From: JBCFBK01 sp038562555
GTDB lineage: Bacteria > Bacteroidota > Bacteroidia > Bacteroidales > Prolixibacteraceae
Assembly (NCBI GenBank): GCA_038562555.1
Contig: JBCFBK010000007.1
Span: 62,001-126,000, forward strand
Length of the DNA: 64,000 nucleotides
Direction: 5' to 3'
Made by a program: the position numbers and the translations under genes. Under the pieces are notes generated by a model. The model was not told where the DNA came from. It searched no databases and saw nothing but the letters and a program-made list of their open reading frames with translations. Of the stretch, positions 45,453 through 54,199 are shown piece by piece (the stretch's first letter is position 1; each line of letters begins with the position of its first letter).

Positions 45453-47036
45453 TCAATTCAGGTACGTGTAAGAAATCGCTGTGGTAAAACCGGCCGTGAT
45501 CTCAGACTGCCGGTAGACGTTACCAAACTGGTCTGTAGCCCTGATCTCCAGACTGGCAGCCGGATTCACCAGGGTATGCAGATAAAGGTGTTTACAAGCA
45601 GGGCTGTAATTATCGGGGTTCCGGTTCAGCACACCGATGTGGTATCCCAACGTCCAGGCATCTTTTAAGGATGTAGGCAGTGGCGCCAGGTCAGCAACCT
45701 TGACGTTATTTTCCCAGGCTTCCACCTTCCAGTTGCTGTCGGCATTCCAGATATTCGCCACAATGGTATTATCGGCCTGATTGAACGTGAAATAACCATA
45801 TTCACCTCCAAATACGACATTCCCTTTGTGCAGGCGGATCTGAAAGTCTTTGCTCAACCTGGTCGGTTTGTAGTAACCATTTGTAATTTTGGTTCCGCTA
45901 ACCTCATAAACAGCATATCCGTTCGGAGTTCCGTCGCCGTTAACAGTCGACCGCCACCACGAACCGCAGGCCGCTGCATGGATGTGCTCGTAAGCGGCCA
46001 CAGGACTGGTTATCTTCACGTTCTCCGAATAATGGGTATGCCCGCACATCAGATGGACTTCCGCATAACCCTGCAACGCACTTAAAAGCTGCGCCCTGTT
46101 GCTGATAGCGGAGGAATTCCGTATGGGAATATGATAATAAACAATGACCATTTTGCTTTTGGGTACATAGCTCAGATCCTCTTTCAGCCATTCGATCTGG
46201 CTGGTTGTAAATCCACCGGAATAGTCCGAAGCATTGGCAAAGACAATATTATCCAGGCAAATAAAATGGACATCTCCCCTGTTGAAGGAATAGTTTAAAG
46301 GGCCATATACCTTCGTAAAAGCATCGGTAGTTCGCGGTTCATTGGTATTCGAAGTAGCTACCTTATCGTGATTGCCAATGGTTGTGAAAACCTTCATGTT
46401 TGCCGAACCGACCAGCGCTTTCATCTGGTCGAAAAAAGCAGGTTTATCTCCGGCCATATCTCCCATAACCAGCCCGTAGCAAGGCTTCACTGAAGATTCC
46501 GCAAATGTCTTGATATCGGCCATGGTTTCCGTTCTGAAACGATCCACTTCCGCGGTACTGGTTACCTGCGGATCGCCGACACAAACAAGCGTAAAATTAG
46601 TTTCAACAGCCGGAAGTTTTTTCAGGCTGAAGTCGTACCGCTGCTTTGACGCACTAAGGGCGGCATAAAACGAAGCCATCCTGACCGATGCGCTGGCCGT
46701 ATTCACCTCATATGCCGACGGCGTTGAATAAAATACAAAGTCAGCTTCTGCATTTCTTTTCATTTGATAAATTCCATCCTGATCGGTCACCGTGCAGGAA
46801 AAGCCATCGCTAACCACCAAATTTTTGACCGGCTGCCCCTGGTCGTCAAGAACCAGTCCGTAGAGATCCATACCCGGACCTGGTTTTATCTCTTCAACCG
46901 GAGGATTCGGATCATCCTCATCCGGACCAACGGTATCCTTCCCGCATTGGGCGAACAGCAGGATCATTCCTGCCATAATAAAATAAAACCGGACAAACCG
47001 GATCATCCCGAAAAAAATCCCTGACACCTTCTTCAT
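45453..47036 (-). CDS. Three-domain calcineurin-like metallophosphoesterase lipoprotein
   Basis: A 527-residue lipoprotein (FAQC, Cys31). The N-terminal beta-sandwich (MetallophosN type; GLVLDDQGQPVKNLVVSDG, DQDGIYQM, about 55-140) precedes the catalytic domain with VCVGDPQVTS (D155), VMGDMAGDKP (D193), TIGNHDKV (N222-H223), VYYHIPIRN and LMCGHTHYSEN. A C-terminal beta domain follows (about 390-527; MetallophosC type). This build is common for Bacteroidota outer-surface phosphoesterases. Its codirectional neighbours, SusD 59 bp upstream with a stem-loop between and a polyol permease downstream, make it the likely enzyme that breaks the imported substrate's phosphate ester. Confidence 0.9.
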   Translation of the reverse strand: MKKVSGIFFGMIRFVRFYFIMAGMILLFAQCGKDTVGPDEDDPNPPVEEIKPGPGMDLYGLVLDDQGQPVKNLVVSDGFSCTVTDQDGIYQMKRNAEADFVFYSTPSAYEVNTASASVRMASFYAALSASKQRYDFSLKKLPAVETNFTLVCVGDPQVTSTAEVDRFRTETMADIKTFAESSVKPCYGLVMGDMAGDKPAFFDQMKALVGSANMKVFTTIGNHDKVATSNTNEPRTTDAFTKVYGPLNYSFNRGDVHFICLDNIVFANASDYSGGFTTSQIEWLKEDLSYVPKSKMVIVYYHIPIRNSSAISNRAQLLSALQGYAEVHLMCGHTHYSENVKITSPVAAYEHIHAAACGSWWRSTVNGDGTPNGYAVYEVSGTKITNGYYKPTRLSKDFQIRLHKGNVVFGGEYGYFTFNQADNTIVANIWNADSNWKVEAWENNVKVADLAPLPTSLKDAWTLGYHIGVLNRNPDNYSPACKHLYLHTLVNPAASLEIRATDQFGNVYRQSEITAGFTTAISYTYLN

Positions 47037-47054
47037 ATTCGCTGTTCTTTAAAT

Positions 47055-47090
47055 TTTACGATGCAGGAAGCGAACCTCCTGCATCGTAAA
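47055..47090 (-). terminator. 14-bp perfect stem-loop after susD
   Basis: TTTACGATGCAGGA (47055-47068) pairs perfectly with TCCTGCATCGTAAA (47077-47090) around an 8-nt loop. It lies 5 bp past the SusD stop and 18 bp before the phosphoesterase start. On the minus strand the T-run after it is short, so partial termination or mRNA protection is likelier than a full stop. Confidence 0.7.
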
Positions 47091-47095
47091 GAAAA

Positions 47096-48871
47096 CTATT
47101 CCCATCCGTCGTTTTGAGGTAATAAATTCGGATTCAGCATCACCGCACCTTCAGGTATCGGCCGGAGGTATTTCTTATCTTCCCATTTCCGCTCAATCCC
47201 CCAGGCCCAGATCAAATGGCCTTTTGTTCCTTCCGAAAGTTTAATGTTGGCGCCCATAATGACATACTTCACCCCCGGTGTTGTGGTATCAGGCTTTTTA
47301 TCCACAAAGCATACATCTGCTTTCCCGTCTCCATTCAGATCGTAATTTACACCTTTTGCAGGAACATAGATCCCTTTCCAGTCCAGCTTTTCGGTAGCGA
47401 GCAAATCGCCGCATTTCCAGCGCATCAGGTCCTGATAGCGGAGACCCTCGAAACAAAGCTCAATGCCCCGTTCCCGTCTGATTTCCAGTAAGTATTTATC
47501 GGAAATGTCCGGGAAAAAGTTATTTTGCAGGTAAACATCAGCTGAAGCAGGCTCTGAACTGCTCACTCCTGCCCTGTCGCGCAAAAGCTTGATGGTCTGA
47601 TTCCATTCCGAAGCGCTGAATTCACCCAGCTCGGCTTTAGCCTCTGCGTAATTCAGGAGAACTTCGGCGTAACGGATAATCGGAATATTATTGGTACACT
47701 GCCCCTGTCCGTCGTGCCAGGAATCATCGAGGCTCCATTTTTTGATATGGTAACCGGTCAGTGTTACTGCAAAATCCGGAGGAGCTATGGTCCCGTCTTC
47801 CCGGTAGTAACCTTCGGTACGGATCGTTTGGCTTAACCGGTAATCGCGGTTTTTCATTTCCGTGTAAAACTCGATCTGATCATAGCCTGCCTTCTCGGTA
47901 AAACGGCTGCCGTCGCGCATCAGGTAGGTATTGACAAACTGTTTGATCAGTGACCAGCGACTCCCGTTTGTGGGGGAGTTGAAGTTCCAGGTCAGATCGT
48001 GCCACACCCTCGACTCGGTGTTCATATTCCGGGCCAGGATGACCTCGCCGGCAATAACCGGCATACCTGCCAGGTTCTCGGAAGTAAACAAGGTCCGGTA
48101 GTCTTTATCGGGATTGCCTGTGCTGTACAGGCGGTATTGACCGGCATCCATCAGTTCTTTGGCGGCATCGGCAGCTTCCCCCAGCCAAACGTTGGCATCG
48201 GTAAGTCCCAGTTCCGTATGGTATTTCCGGTAGGTTCCCTCGTAGAGGCAGATCCGCGATTTCATCGCCAGTGCCGTAAATCGGTTAATCAGGCTGCTGT
48301 AGCTGTCTTTTGATTCGCTGATATGTGTGGCCGCAAAAGTAATGTCTTCCAAAACCTTCGCCATCACAAATTCACGGCTGTCGCGGGCTTTATTCAGATC
48401 CGGATCGCTCGGATCAAGGGCAATATCGTACCAGGGTACCGCACCAAAGGTCTGTACTTTGTCGAGATAAAAAACAGCCCGCCAATACCGGGCAAGTCCG
48501 ATATAGTGATTTAAAACGGTTTCCGAAACAGGCGTTTTCGGCGCATTTACCAAAAAATAATTGATATTGCGCAGAGCGCTCCAATTACTGACTGACCAGC
48601 CGGTTTGATCGACCGAACTCCAGTTGCCCGAAAGAAACGTACTTGGGGCATTAACGGCTGCGTAGTCGGATGTGCCGTCTCCTTTGGCGATATTATCGGC
48701 AGTTGGAAGATCACGGTCATAAAAGGAGTAAGAATAGATTTTCAGGTCATTTTCACTTGTAAAGAACCCCGATGCATCTATTTTGTGAATAGGCTCTTTT
48801 TCCAGCAGGTCTTCACAGGAGGTGAAAGCAACTGCGCCAGCCAGTATTGAGTATAGGATTATCTTCTTCAT
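47096..48871 (-). CDS. SusD/RagB-family outer-membrane nutrient-binding lipoprotein
   Basis: A 591-residue SusD-like lipoprotein (AFTSC, Cys19). I use the ATG at 48871; a longer TTG-started frame would overlap the SusC stop. Blocks are SCEDLLEKEPIHKIDASGFF, ALRNINYFLVNAPK, GLARYWRAVFYLDKVQTFGAVPWYD, FTALAMKSRICLYEGTYRKY, IIRYAEVLLNYAEAKAELGEF, IKLLRDRAGVSS, IRRERGIELCFEGLRYQDLMRWK and KKYLRPIPEGAVMLNPNLLPQNDGWE. It pairs with the SusC gene 19 bp upstream. Confidence 0.95.
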   Translation of the reverse strand: MKKIILYSILAGAVAFTSCEDLLEKEPIHKIDASGFFTSENDLKIYSYSFYDRDLPTADNIAKGDGTSDYAAVNAPSTFLSGNWSSVDQTGWSVSNWSALRNINYFLVNAPKTPVSETVLNHYIGLARYWRAVFYLDKVQTFGAVPWYDIALDPSDPDLNKARDSREFVMAKVLEDITFAATHISESKDSYSSLINRFTALAMKSRICLYEGTYRKYHTELGLTDANVWLGEAADAAKELMDAGQYRLYSTGNPDKDYRTLFTSENLAGMPVIAGEVILARNMNTESRVWHDLTWNFNSPTNGSRWSLIKQFVNTYLMRDGSRFTEKAGYDQIEFYTEMKNRDYRLSQTIRTEGYYREDGTIAPPDFAVTLTGYHIKKWSLDDSWHDGQGQCTNNIPIIRYAEVLLNYAEAKAELGEFSASEWNQTIKLLRDRAGVSSSEPASADVYLQNNFFPDISDKYLLEIRRERGIELCFEGLRYQDLMRWKCGDLLATEKLDWKGIYVPAKGVNYDLNGDGKADVCFVDKKPDTTTPGVKYVIMGANIKLSEGTKGHLIWAWGIERKWEDKKYLRPIPEGAVMLNPNLLPQNDGWE

Positions 48872-48890
48872 AATAGTTGTCCCAATGAGA

Positions 48891-51800
48891 TTAGAATGTA
48901 ATATTAACTCCAACGGTATAGGTTTTCAGCATCGGATAGCTGTAGCCGTCCTCCATATTTGTATTATCGGCCACGTCACCGTCACCCGATTCGATCACTT
49001 CAGGATCGAAATTCGTGGTGTGTTTGGTCAGCCCGGAAAGGGTCCACAGGTTTTCTCCCGACACGTAAATTTTAAGTGCCGATATCTTAAGTTTAGAGGC
49101 CAATGCCGAAGGAATCGAATAATCGATCGTCATCGATTTCAACCGGACGTATGCCGCATTTTGCAAATACCTGTTATTCTTCACACCCATAGGTTTACTG
49201 GTTGAATTGGCCATGTAGGTCCGTTGACGCGGCCAGTATGCATTCGGGTCCTCATTGACTCCTTCGATCCACATATTGCCCACCTGGTCGGTTGGGTAGT
49301 AACCGTAATGACGGTTATATTGTCCCCAGAAATAACCGGATTCAATGTCCGGATACCAGTCGCGTTTTCCCACGCCCTGAAAGAATGCATTCAGCCCAAA
49401 ACCGCTGTAGTTTCCTCCCAGGTTTAATCCAAACTGGTAACGTTGTTCCGTATTTCCGATGATGCTCAGGTCGCCGTGGTCATCCAGTGTGTTCTGTCCC
49501 CTGTAGATTTCTTCATCACCATCCAGATTTTTAAATTTCAGGTCACCGGGAAGCAGAATTTTCCCTTTTGAAACCGGAATTTTGGACTGACTGGGATGAC
49601 CTGCTATTTCTTCAGCACTGGTAAATAATCCTTCGATGGTATAACCCCAGATGTCTCCGATACGTTGTCCGTCATAGTACGAGCTGAGCGACTTGATTTC
49701 ATTGCCCACATATTTGGTAATCCAGCTCTGGCTGTCCCAAAGCATAAACTTCACGTTATAAGAAAAATCCTTGCCAGCCAGATCAAATCGGTCTTTCCAG
49801 CCAACGGTCAGTTCCCAGCCAAGGGTTTTTAAATCGGCATAGTTCCCTTTCGGTGCACCGACACCCAACGCCTGGGGAAGATCAGGTCCGGAAACATACA
49901 TATCAGTCGTATTTCTGCGGTACGCGTCAAAGCCCAGACTAAGCCTGGCGTTCAGCAAGTCGGCATCAAGTCCGATATTGTAAGTGGTCGCCTTCTCCCA
50001 GGTCAGATTCGCAGGCACCAGATTTGGCATCCATGTCGATGTTTGGAAACCACCGTTCAGCAGGGTTGACGTTCGGGCCACATCCATCAGCTCCAGGAAT
50101 TCATACGGGTCAACATTTCCATTTCCTAAAGTACCGGCAGAAACCCTGATTTTTAAATTATCGAGCCAGTTCCTGGTATTTTTCATAAAAGCTTCGTCCG
50201 AAATACGCCAGCCAAACGATGCCGACGGGAAGATGCCCCACTGCTCATTAACCGGAAACTTGGAAGAGCCGTCATAACGCCCGCTTACTTCGACCAGGTA
50301 TTTGCCTTTAAAGGCGTAATTCGCCCTTGCAAAAACACCGATAAATCCCCAGTCCTCGCTTCGTTCTTCCATCACGTAATTGATCCCGTCCATCAGGATA
50401 AAATTGGGTTTATCCGGGTATAAATAACCATCCCGCCGGTTGTACAGATTTCTCCGGTTGGAGGATTCTATATTTCCCCCCAGCAGAACATTTAACACGT
50501 GATCCGCGCCAAGCTTCGGCGTCAGGTTAGCTGTAAAATTGGTTGCAAAAAAATTGGTTTCCTGATTCCACATCCTTCGCAGCGACTGTCCTTTTTCCTC
50601 GAAAATTTCCGGTCCCCGGCTATAAGGTGCATACCGGTTAACGCGGGTCCGCTGATAATCTTTGTAGCTGTATGTACCGTCCCACTTCAGGGTCAGCACA
50701 TCTCTTACCGGAACATAGGTTAAGCCAAGTGTATTTTTGACATTCAGGGTATTATCATCCTGAAAAGAGGTTTTGTTGTGAAAATCACCCACGCCATTAT
50801 AAATAGCGTTGTAGGTATAGGTTCCGTCGGGATTAAACAAGGTCGCTACCGGGAATCCCTGGTGCTCCAGGTTTCGCTGAACCAGTTCGTCGGCGTACGA
50901 CATCAGCGGGTAACGATACGTGGTATAATCGAGCGACAGGTTATTGTCGATCGTCAGCTTCGGACTGATTTTGATCTGGCCCTTGGCCCTCAGGTTATAA
51001 CGGTCAAGATCATCCGAATTGTAGCGGTAAATCCCGTCCTGCGAGAAATACCTCCCAGAAATATAATAGCTCGACTGGTCGTTACCGCCGTTGATACTGA
51101 TTTTATGATCCGTGCTCTGGGTCCAGTCCTTGTAGAGTAACTTATTCCAATCCGTATTGCCAAAATATTCATACAGCCCGTCGTCGGTTACCCGGGTGCG
51201 GGGCAACTCCGGATTGTCATTGCGCCGTTTCAGCTCATCATACCAGGTCCTTGAAAAAGGAAACACATTATTAATGGTTGTTGGATCTGATGCGGAATAA
51301 TCATTATAGCCATAATAGGCATTTAAGAATGAGGTTGTCCAGTCATACCCGTTCGTGACAAAAGAAGGTTTTACCGTTCTTGTTAGAAACGACATATTCC
51401 CGTCATAGTTCACTTTTACGCCACCCTTGTTTACGCGTTTTGTCGTGATCAGCACGACACCGAAGGTACCCCTGACACCGTAAACAGCAGCAGAGGACGC
51501 ATCTTTCAGTACAGATACGCTTTCCACATCCTGCGGGTTGATCGTACTGGGATCGCCTTCCACGCCATCGATCAGGATCAGGGCACTCCCGCCCGCGCCG
51601 ATCGATGTTTCACCCCTTACGTTATACGATGCGTTCCGGCTTGGTTTTCCGTCGCGCATGGTAATGTTCAGGTTTGGGATCTGGCCCTGCAAACTGCGGG
51701 TAATACTTGGATTGGGACGGCCTTCGATCGCCTCGGAGGTAATGTGGTCGACCGCACCGATCAGATCCCTCTTTTTAGCCGTGCCGTATCCGATTACCAC

Positions 51801-52187
51801 GACCTCATCTATTTTTGAAAGATCACTCTTCAATGTAACATCCAGTACCGATTTGCCGGTGATGTCCAGGGTTGTTGCAACAAAACCAATATAAGAGAAG
51901 GTCAGTGTGGACTGATTTTCCGGAACGCGGATGGTAAATTTTCCGTCTGCGTCGGTTATAGTTCCGTTTGTTGTACCGGTAATATAAACGGTAGCACCAA
52001 TCAGCGGCAAACCATCGCTATCCCTGACAACCCCCGTTATCGGGCGGGTTTGCTGAGAAACCGACTCAGCCCTGGTCCCGGCCAACCCTTTTTCTTCTGC
52101 ACGAAGCATCATGCTTCCGGCAAAGAAGAAGGCGACCGCGAAACTAAAAACAGGAAAATACTTCCGTAATCTGTATTTAAAGTTCAT
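48891..52187 (-). CDS. SusC/RagA-family TonB-dependent transporter without STN domain
   Basis: A 1098-residue outer-membrane importer. The leader (FPVFSFAVAFFFAGSMMLRA) is followed by a CarboxypepD-reg-like domain (ITGVVRDSDGLPLIGATVYI, LTFSYIGF), the TonB-box stretch DEVVVIGYGTAKKRDLIG and the plug (VRGETSIGAGGSALILIDGVEG, VLKDASSAAVYGVRGTFGVVLITT). The barrel ends in YTVGVNITF. It has no STN domain, as in the 40788 SusC. It follows the unknown lipoprotein gene by 59 bp, an unusual order because accessory lipoproteins normally come after susD. Confidence 0.95.
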   Translation of the reverse strand: MNFKYRLRKYFPVFSFAVAFFFAGSMMLRAEEKGLAGTRAESVSQQTRPITGVVRDSDGLPLIGATVYITGTTNGTITDADGKFTIRVPENQSTLTFSYIGFVATTLDITGKSVLDVTLKSDLSKIDEVVVIGYGTAKKRDLIGAVDHITSEAIEGRPNPSITRSLQGQIPNLNITMRDGKPSRNASYNVRGETSIGAGGSALILIDGVEGDPSTINPQDVESVSVLKDASSAAVYGVRGTFGVVLITTKRVNKGGVKVNYDGNMSFLTRTVKPSFVTNGYDWTTSFLNAYYGYNDYSASDPTTINNVFPFSRTWYDELKRRNDNPELPRTRVTDDGLYEYFGNTDWNKLLYKDWTQSTDHKISINGGNDQSSYYISGRYFSQDGIYRYNSDDLDRYNLRAKGQIKISPKLTIDNNLSLDYTTYRYPLMSYADELVQRNLEHQGFPVATLFNPDGTYTYNAIYNGVGDFHNKTSFQDDNTLNVKNTLGLTYVPVRDVLTLKWDGTYSYKDYQRTRVNRYAPYSRGPEIFEEKGQSLRRMWNQETNFFATNFTANLTPKLGADHVLNVLLGGNIESSNRRNLYNRRDGYLYPDKPNFILMDGINYVMEERSEDWGFIGVFARANYAFKGKYLVEVSGRYDGSSKFPVNEQWGIFPSASFGWRISDEAFMKNTRNWLDNLKIRVSAGTLGNGNVDPYEFLELMDVARTSTLLNGGFQTSTWMPNLVPANLTWEKATTYNIGLDADLLNARLSLGFDAYRRNTTDMYVSGPDLPQALGVGAPKGNYADLKTLGWELTVGWKDRFDLAGKDFSYNVKFMLWDSQSWITKYVGNEIKSLSSYYDGQRIGDIWGYTIEGLFTSAEEIAGHPSQSKIPVSKGKILLPGDLKFKNLDGDEEIYRGQNTLDDHGDLSIIGNTEQRYQFGLNLGGNYSGFGLNAFFQGVGKRDWYPDIESGYFWGQYNRHYGYYPTDQVGNMWIEGVNEDPNAYWPRQRTYMANSTSKPMGVKNNRYLQNAAYVRLKSMTIDYSIPSALASKLKISALKIYVSGENLWTLSGLTKHTTNFDPEVIESGDGDVADNTNMEDGYSYPMLKTYTVGVNITF

Positions 52188-52246
52188 AATAATAGTCAGT
52201 TAGAGTTTTATATTCTGATTCATGAAATGCATAAAATGAATTTTAA

Positions 52247-53728
52247 TTATTTATCAGTAAACATGGTGCAGTCGGAAGCATTTTCAATATCCGAGACAGA
52301 AGCTCCCGGGAGATCTTTCAGGTTAAATACGAAGGGCGTTCCGCTTCTGGGGATAAGCCACTCGGTTGGGGTTACCTCTCCGCCCAGCTTGATGAAAACA
52401 CCCACATCCTGTGCAGCAACCGGGAACAAAAAGGTGTTGGTTCCCTGCCCGAACATCGTCTGAGCGCCATCGGTGCCGGTCCGGCTGTATATATCGTTGT
52501 CGGGGACCTGATAAGCCTCGTAGGTGACCTGGGTTCCAAAGAAGATGGCGTCGGCCGGAATTGTGCTTTCGTCGACCTGTGTTCCTTTAAATACAGCTAT
52601 GCCGTCAGGGGAGCTTTTGGTAACCGTCAGTTGTGATTTTCCTGATCCGTTACCCAGAAGGCCACCACCATCTTTTGGTGCGCCATTACCATTTCCACCC
52701 GGAGTCACGGCATAGTCAACTCCCCAGAATTTATCCGGGCCAAGCTGCGGACTACCCGCAAGCAGATAATAACTGCAGATCATCCGGGAATTACCGCCTA
52801 CATAGAAGTATTGCCCCTTACTGACCGAGCCGCTGGTCAGATTGATCTGGTAGACTTTTTTACTTGCAGCATCATAAACGCCGTCAGCCCAACCGTACGC
52901 TGTCGGTGTTCCCGAATTGGTAAAGACAACACTGTAAGGGTCGACCGTAAAATCAATATCTTTCAAAGCCAGAAGCTGGGCATATTCATACTGACCCGGA
53001 TGAACGAAGCCATCGCCGGATACGGCTCCTGTTTTCGGGCTGTCAGATCCTCTTGGGTCATTTACGAAACCTGTGATTACAATTGCAGTATTATGAAAGA
53101 TCCTGCGGATAATAAAGGTTTCAGCATTCGCAGATTCAGCGCCGACATTGGATACGGCCTGCTTGAAAACAGAACTGTTTTCCTCGTCATAAACATAAAC
53201 GTTATAAGTGCCAACCACCGTCCTGGCAAATATGACTTTGCCTTGCGTGTCAGACTGTCCCTCTTTTATCAATACGGGATTGGCATCGGTGGTATATAAA
53301 GCGACTTTTCGGTCTGCAATCGGGTTTTGCCTGTTATCGGCCAAGGTGACCGTAAAATCATAGTTTTCCACATATACGTCAATCGACCATTCAAAAGCAT
53401 TCAGCGAATTATCCTTTTGAACGGTGATTTCCTTTGTTCCCAATTCCTCACCGGCTGCGTTAAACGCTTTAAGGATGTAATCCCGGGGTTCAAGGCTTTT
53501 AATACTGCCTTTCCCCAGTACTGAAGTATAAACAGAATCGACAACAAAACCGGGGTTCCGGTCGCTGTAATATAACTTCAGCCAAATTCCCGACAAGGAA
53601 ACACTTTCATTATTCACCACGGAGAAACTGCAATCATTAATCTCCGGATATGCAGGATCTTCAAAATCATCGCAAGCTGTCAGGAAAACAGTTGCAATAA
53701 AAAGAATCAAAAAACACGTTTGTTTCAT
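52247..53728 (-). CDS. Unknown multi-domain lipoprotein encoded ahead of susC
   Basis: A 493-residue lipoprotein (VFLTAC, Cys19) of a family I do not recognise. Three parts can be seen. Residues 25-115 form a beta domain (SFSVVNNESVSLSGIWLKLYY, GKGSIKSLEPRDYILKAFNAAGE). Residues 120-200 are a CarboxypepD-reg/SpaA-like beta domain (VTLADNRQNPIADRKVALYT, TDTQGKVIF-like turn, VGTYNVYVYDEE). The large C-terminal part (about 215-490) is rich in Gly and aromatic residues (HNTAIVITGFVNDPRG, HPGQYEYAQLLALKDIDF, GQYFYVGGNSRMICSYY) and vaguely recalls lamin-tail-type surface domains. It is first in the susCD-phosphoesterase-polyol permease operon, which argues for a surface binding role. Confidence 0.7.
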   Translation of the reverse strand: MKQTCFLILFIATVFLTACDDFEDPAYPEINDCSFSVVNNESVSLSGIWLKLYYSDRNPGFVVDSVYTSVLGKGSIKSLEPRDYILKAFNAAGEELGTKEITVQKDNSLNAFEWSIDVYVENYDFTVTLADNRQNPIADRKVALYTTDANPVLIKEGQSDTQGKVIFARTVVGTYNVYVYDEENSSVFKQAVSNVGAESANAETFIIRRIFHNTAIVITGFVNDPRGSDSPKTGAVSGDGFVHPGQYEYAQLLALKDIDFTVDPYSVVFTNSGTPTAYGWADGVYDAASKKVYQINLTSGSVSKGQYFYVGGNSRMICSYYLLAGSPQLGPDKFWGVDYAVTPGGNGNGAPKDGGGLLGNGSGKSQLTVTKSSPDGIAVFKGTQVDESTIPADAIFFGTQVTYEAYQVPDNDIYSRTGTDGAQTMFGQGTNTFLFPVAAQDVGVFIKLGGEVTPTEWLIPRSGTPFVFNLKDLPGASVSDIENASDCTMFTDK

Positions 53729-53851
53729 AAATTTGGGTTTTGCTTTATTTATATTTTTATATTGCCAATTTCATTTCTTATTCCTTCTGTTCAAATACAC
53801 CGACCAGCTCTTTCCTTTTTCATTATCTTTGACAGTTATTCATTCATGATA

Positions 53852-53979
53852 TTTTGTTTACAACAAGACTGAGGTCTACACTTTCGTTTTATGACCGTAA
53901 AGATATCAAAATCGATATTAAAGAACAAATAAAAATTCATCAAATTTCGTTTGATATACTTTTTAGATTGTTTTCAAGT
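53852..53979 (-). promoter_or_regulatory. Upstream regulatory element shared with the 43940 susC promoter
   Basis: Boxes TTTCGTTTTA (53882-53891) and TTTCGTTTGA (53945-53954) have CG steps 63 bp apart, matching the 62 bp in the 44031-44127 copy. A degenerate third box, TTTTGTTTA, lies at 53852-53860. The whole 53882-53979 stretch aligns with 44031-44127. It lies in the 471-bp divergent gap between the lipoprotein gene and the DeoR-like regulator gene. The rest of the gap is AT-rich without an ORF. Confidence 0.6.
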
Positions 53980-54082
53980 CAAAATCCCCACAACAAGAAT
54001 CGTTTTTGCATACTATTTCTTCAGGCATCCTTAGAATACGAAAGATTTTTTCATTAACGGAAGATATTTTAAACCAGTGAGC

Positions 54083-54120
54083 GAAAACGAAACTTCTTTA
54101 GGGTTTCTTTCGTCCGAAAA
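54083..54120 (+). promoter_or_regulatory. Candidate operators of the DeoR/GlpR-like gene
   Basis: GAAAACGAAAC (54083-54093) is the TTTCGTTTT box in inverted orientation. TTTCG-TC-CGAAA (54108-54119) is a perfect palindrome of the same half-site. Both lie just upstream of the predicted promoter at 54145-54175, where an autoregulatory or divergent operator would be expected. Confidence 0.5.
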
Positions 54121-54144
54121 GGAAAATAAATATGCATGAATAGA

Positions 54145-54175
54145 TTCGTGAAGAATTCAAAAAGTAATACATTTG
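54145..54175 (+). promoter_or_regulatory. Bacteroidota-type promoter of the DeoR/GlpR-like gene
   Basis: TACATTTG (54168-54175) matches the -7 consensus TAnnTTTG exactly. TTCG (54145-54148) lies 19 bp before it, in place of the -33 TTTG with one mismatch. Transcription would begin near 54182, about 18 nt before the ATG at 54200. Confidence 0.6.
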
Positions 54176-54199
54176 TAGTAAGCACAAATAGATACGAAT

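Noticed and set aside
54083..54120. Riboswitch-like structure ahead of the DeoR-type gene
   Set aside because: It lies upstream of the predicted promoter and is better explained by operator half-sites; no known riboswitch core was recognised.
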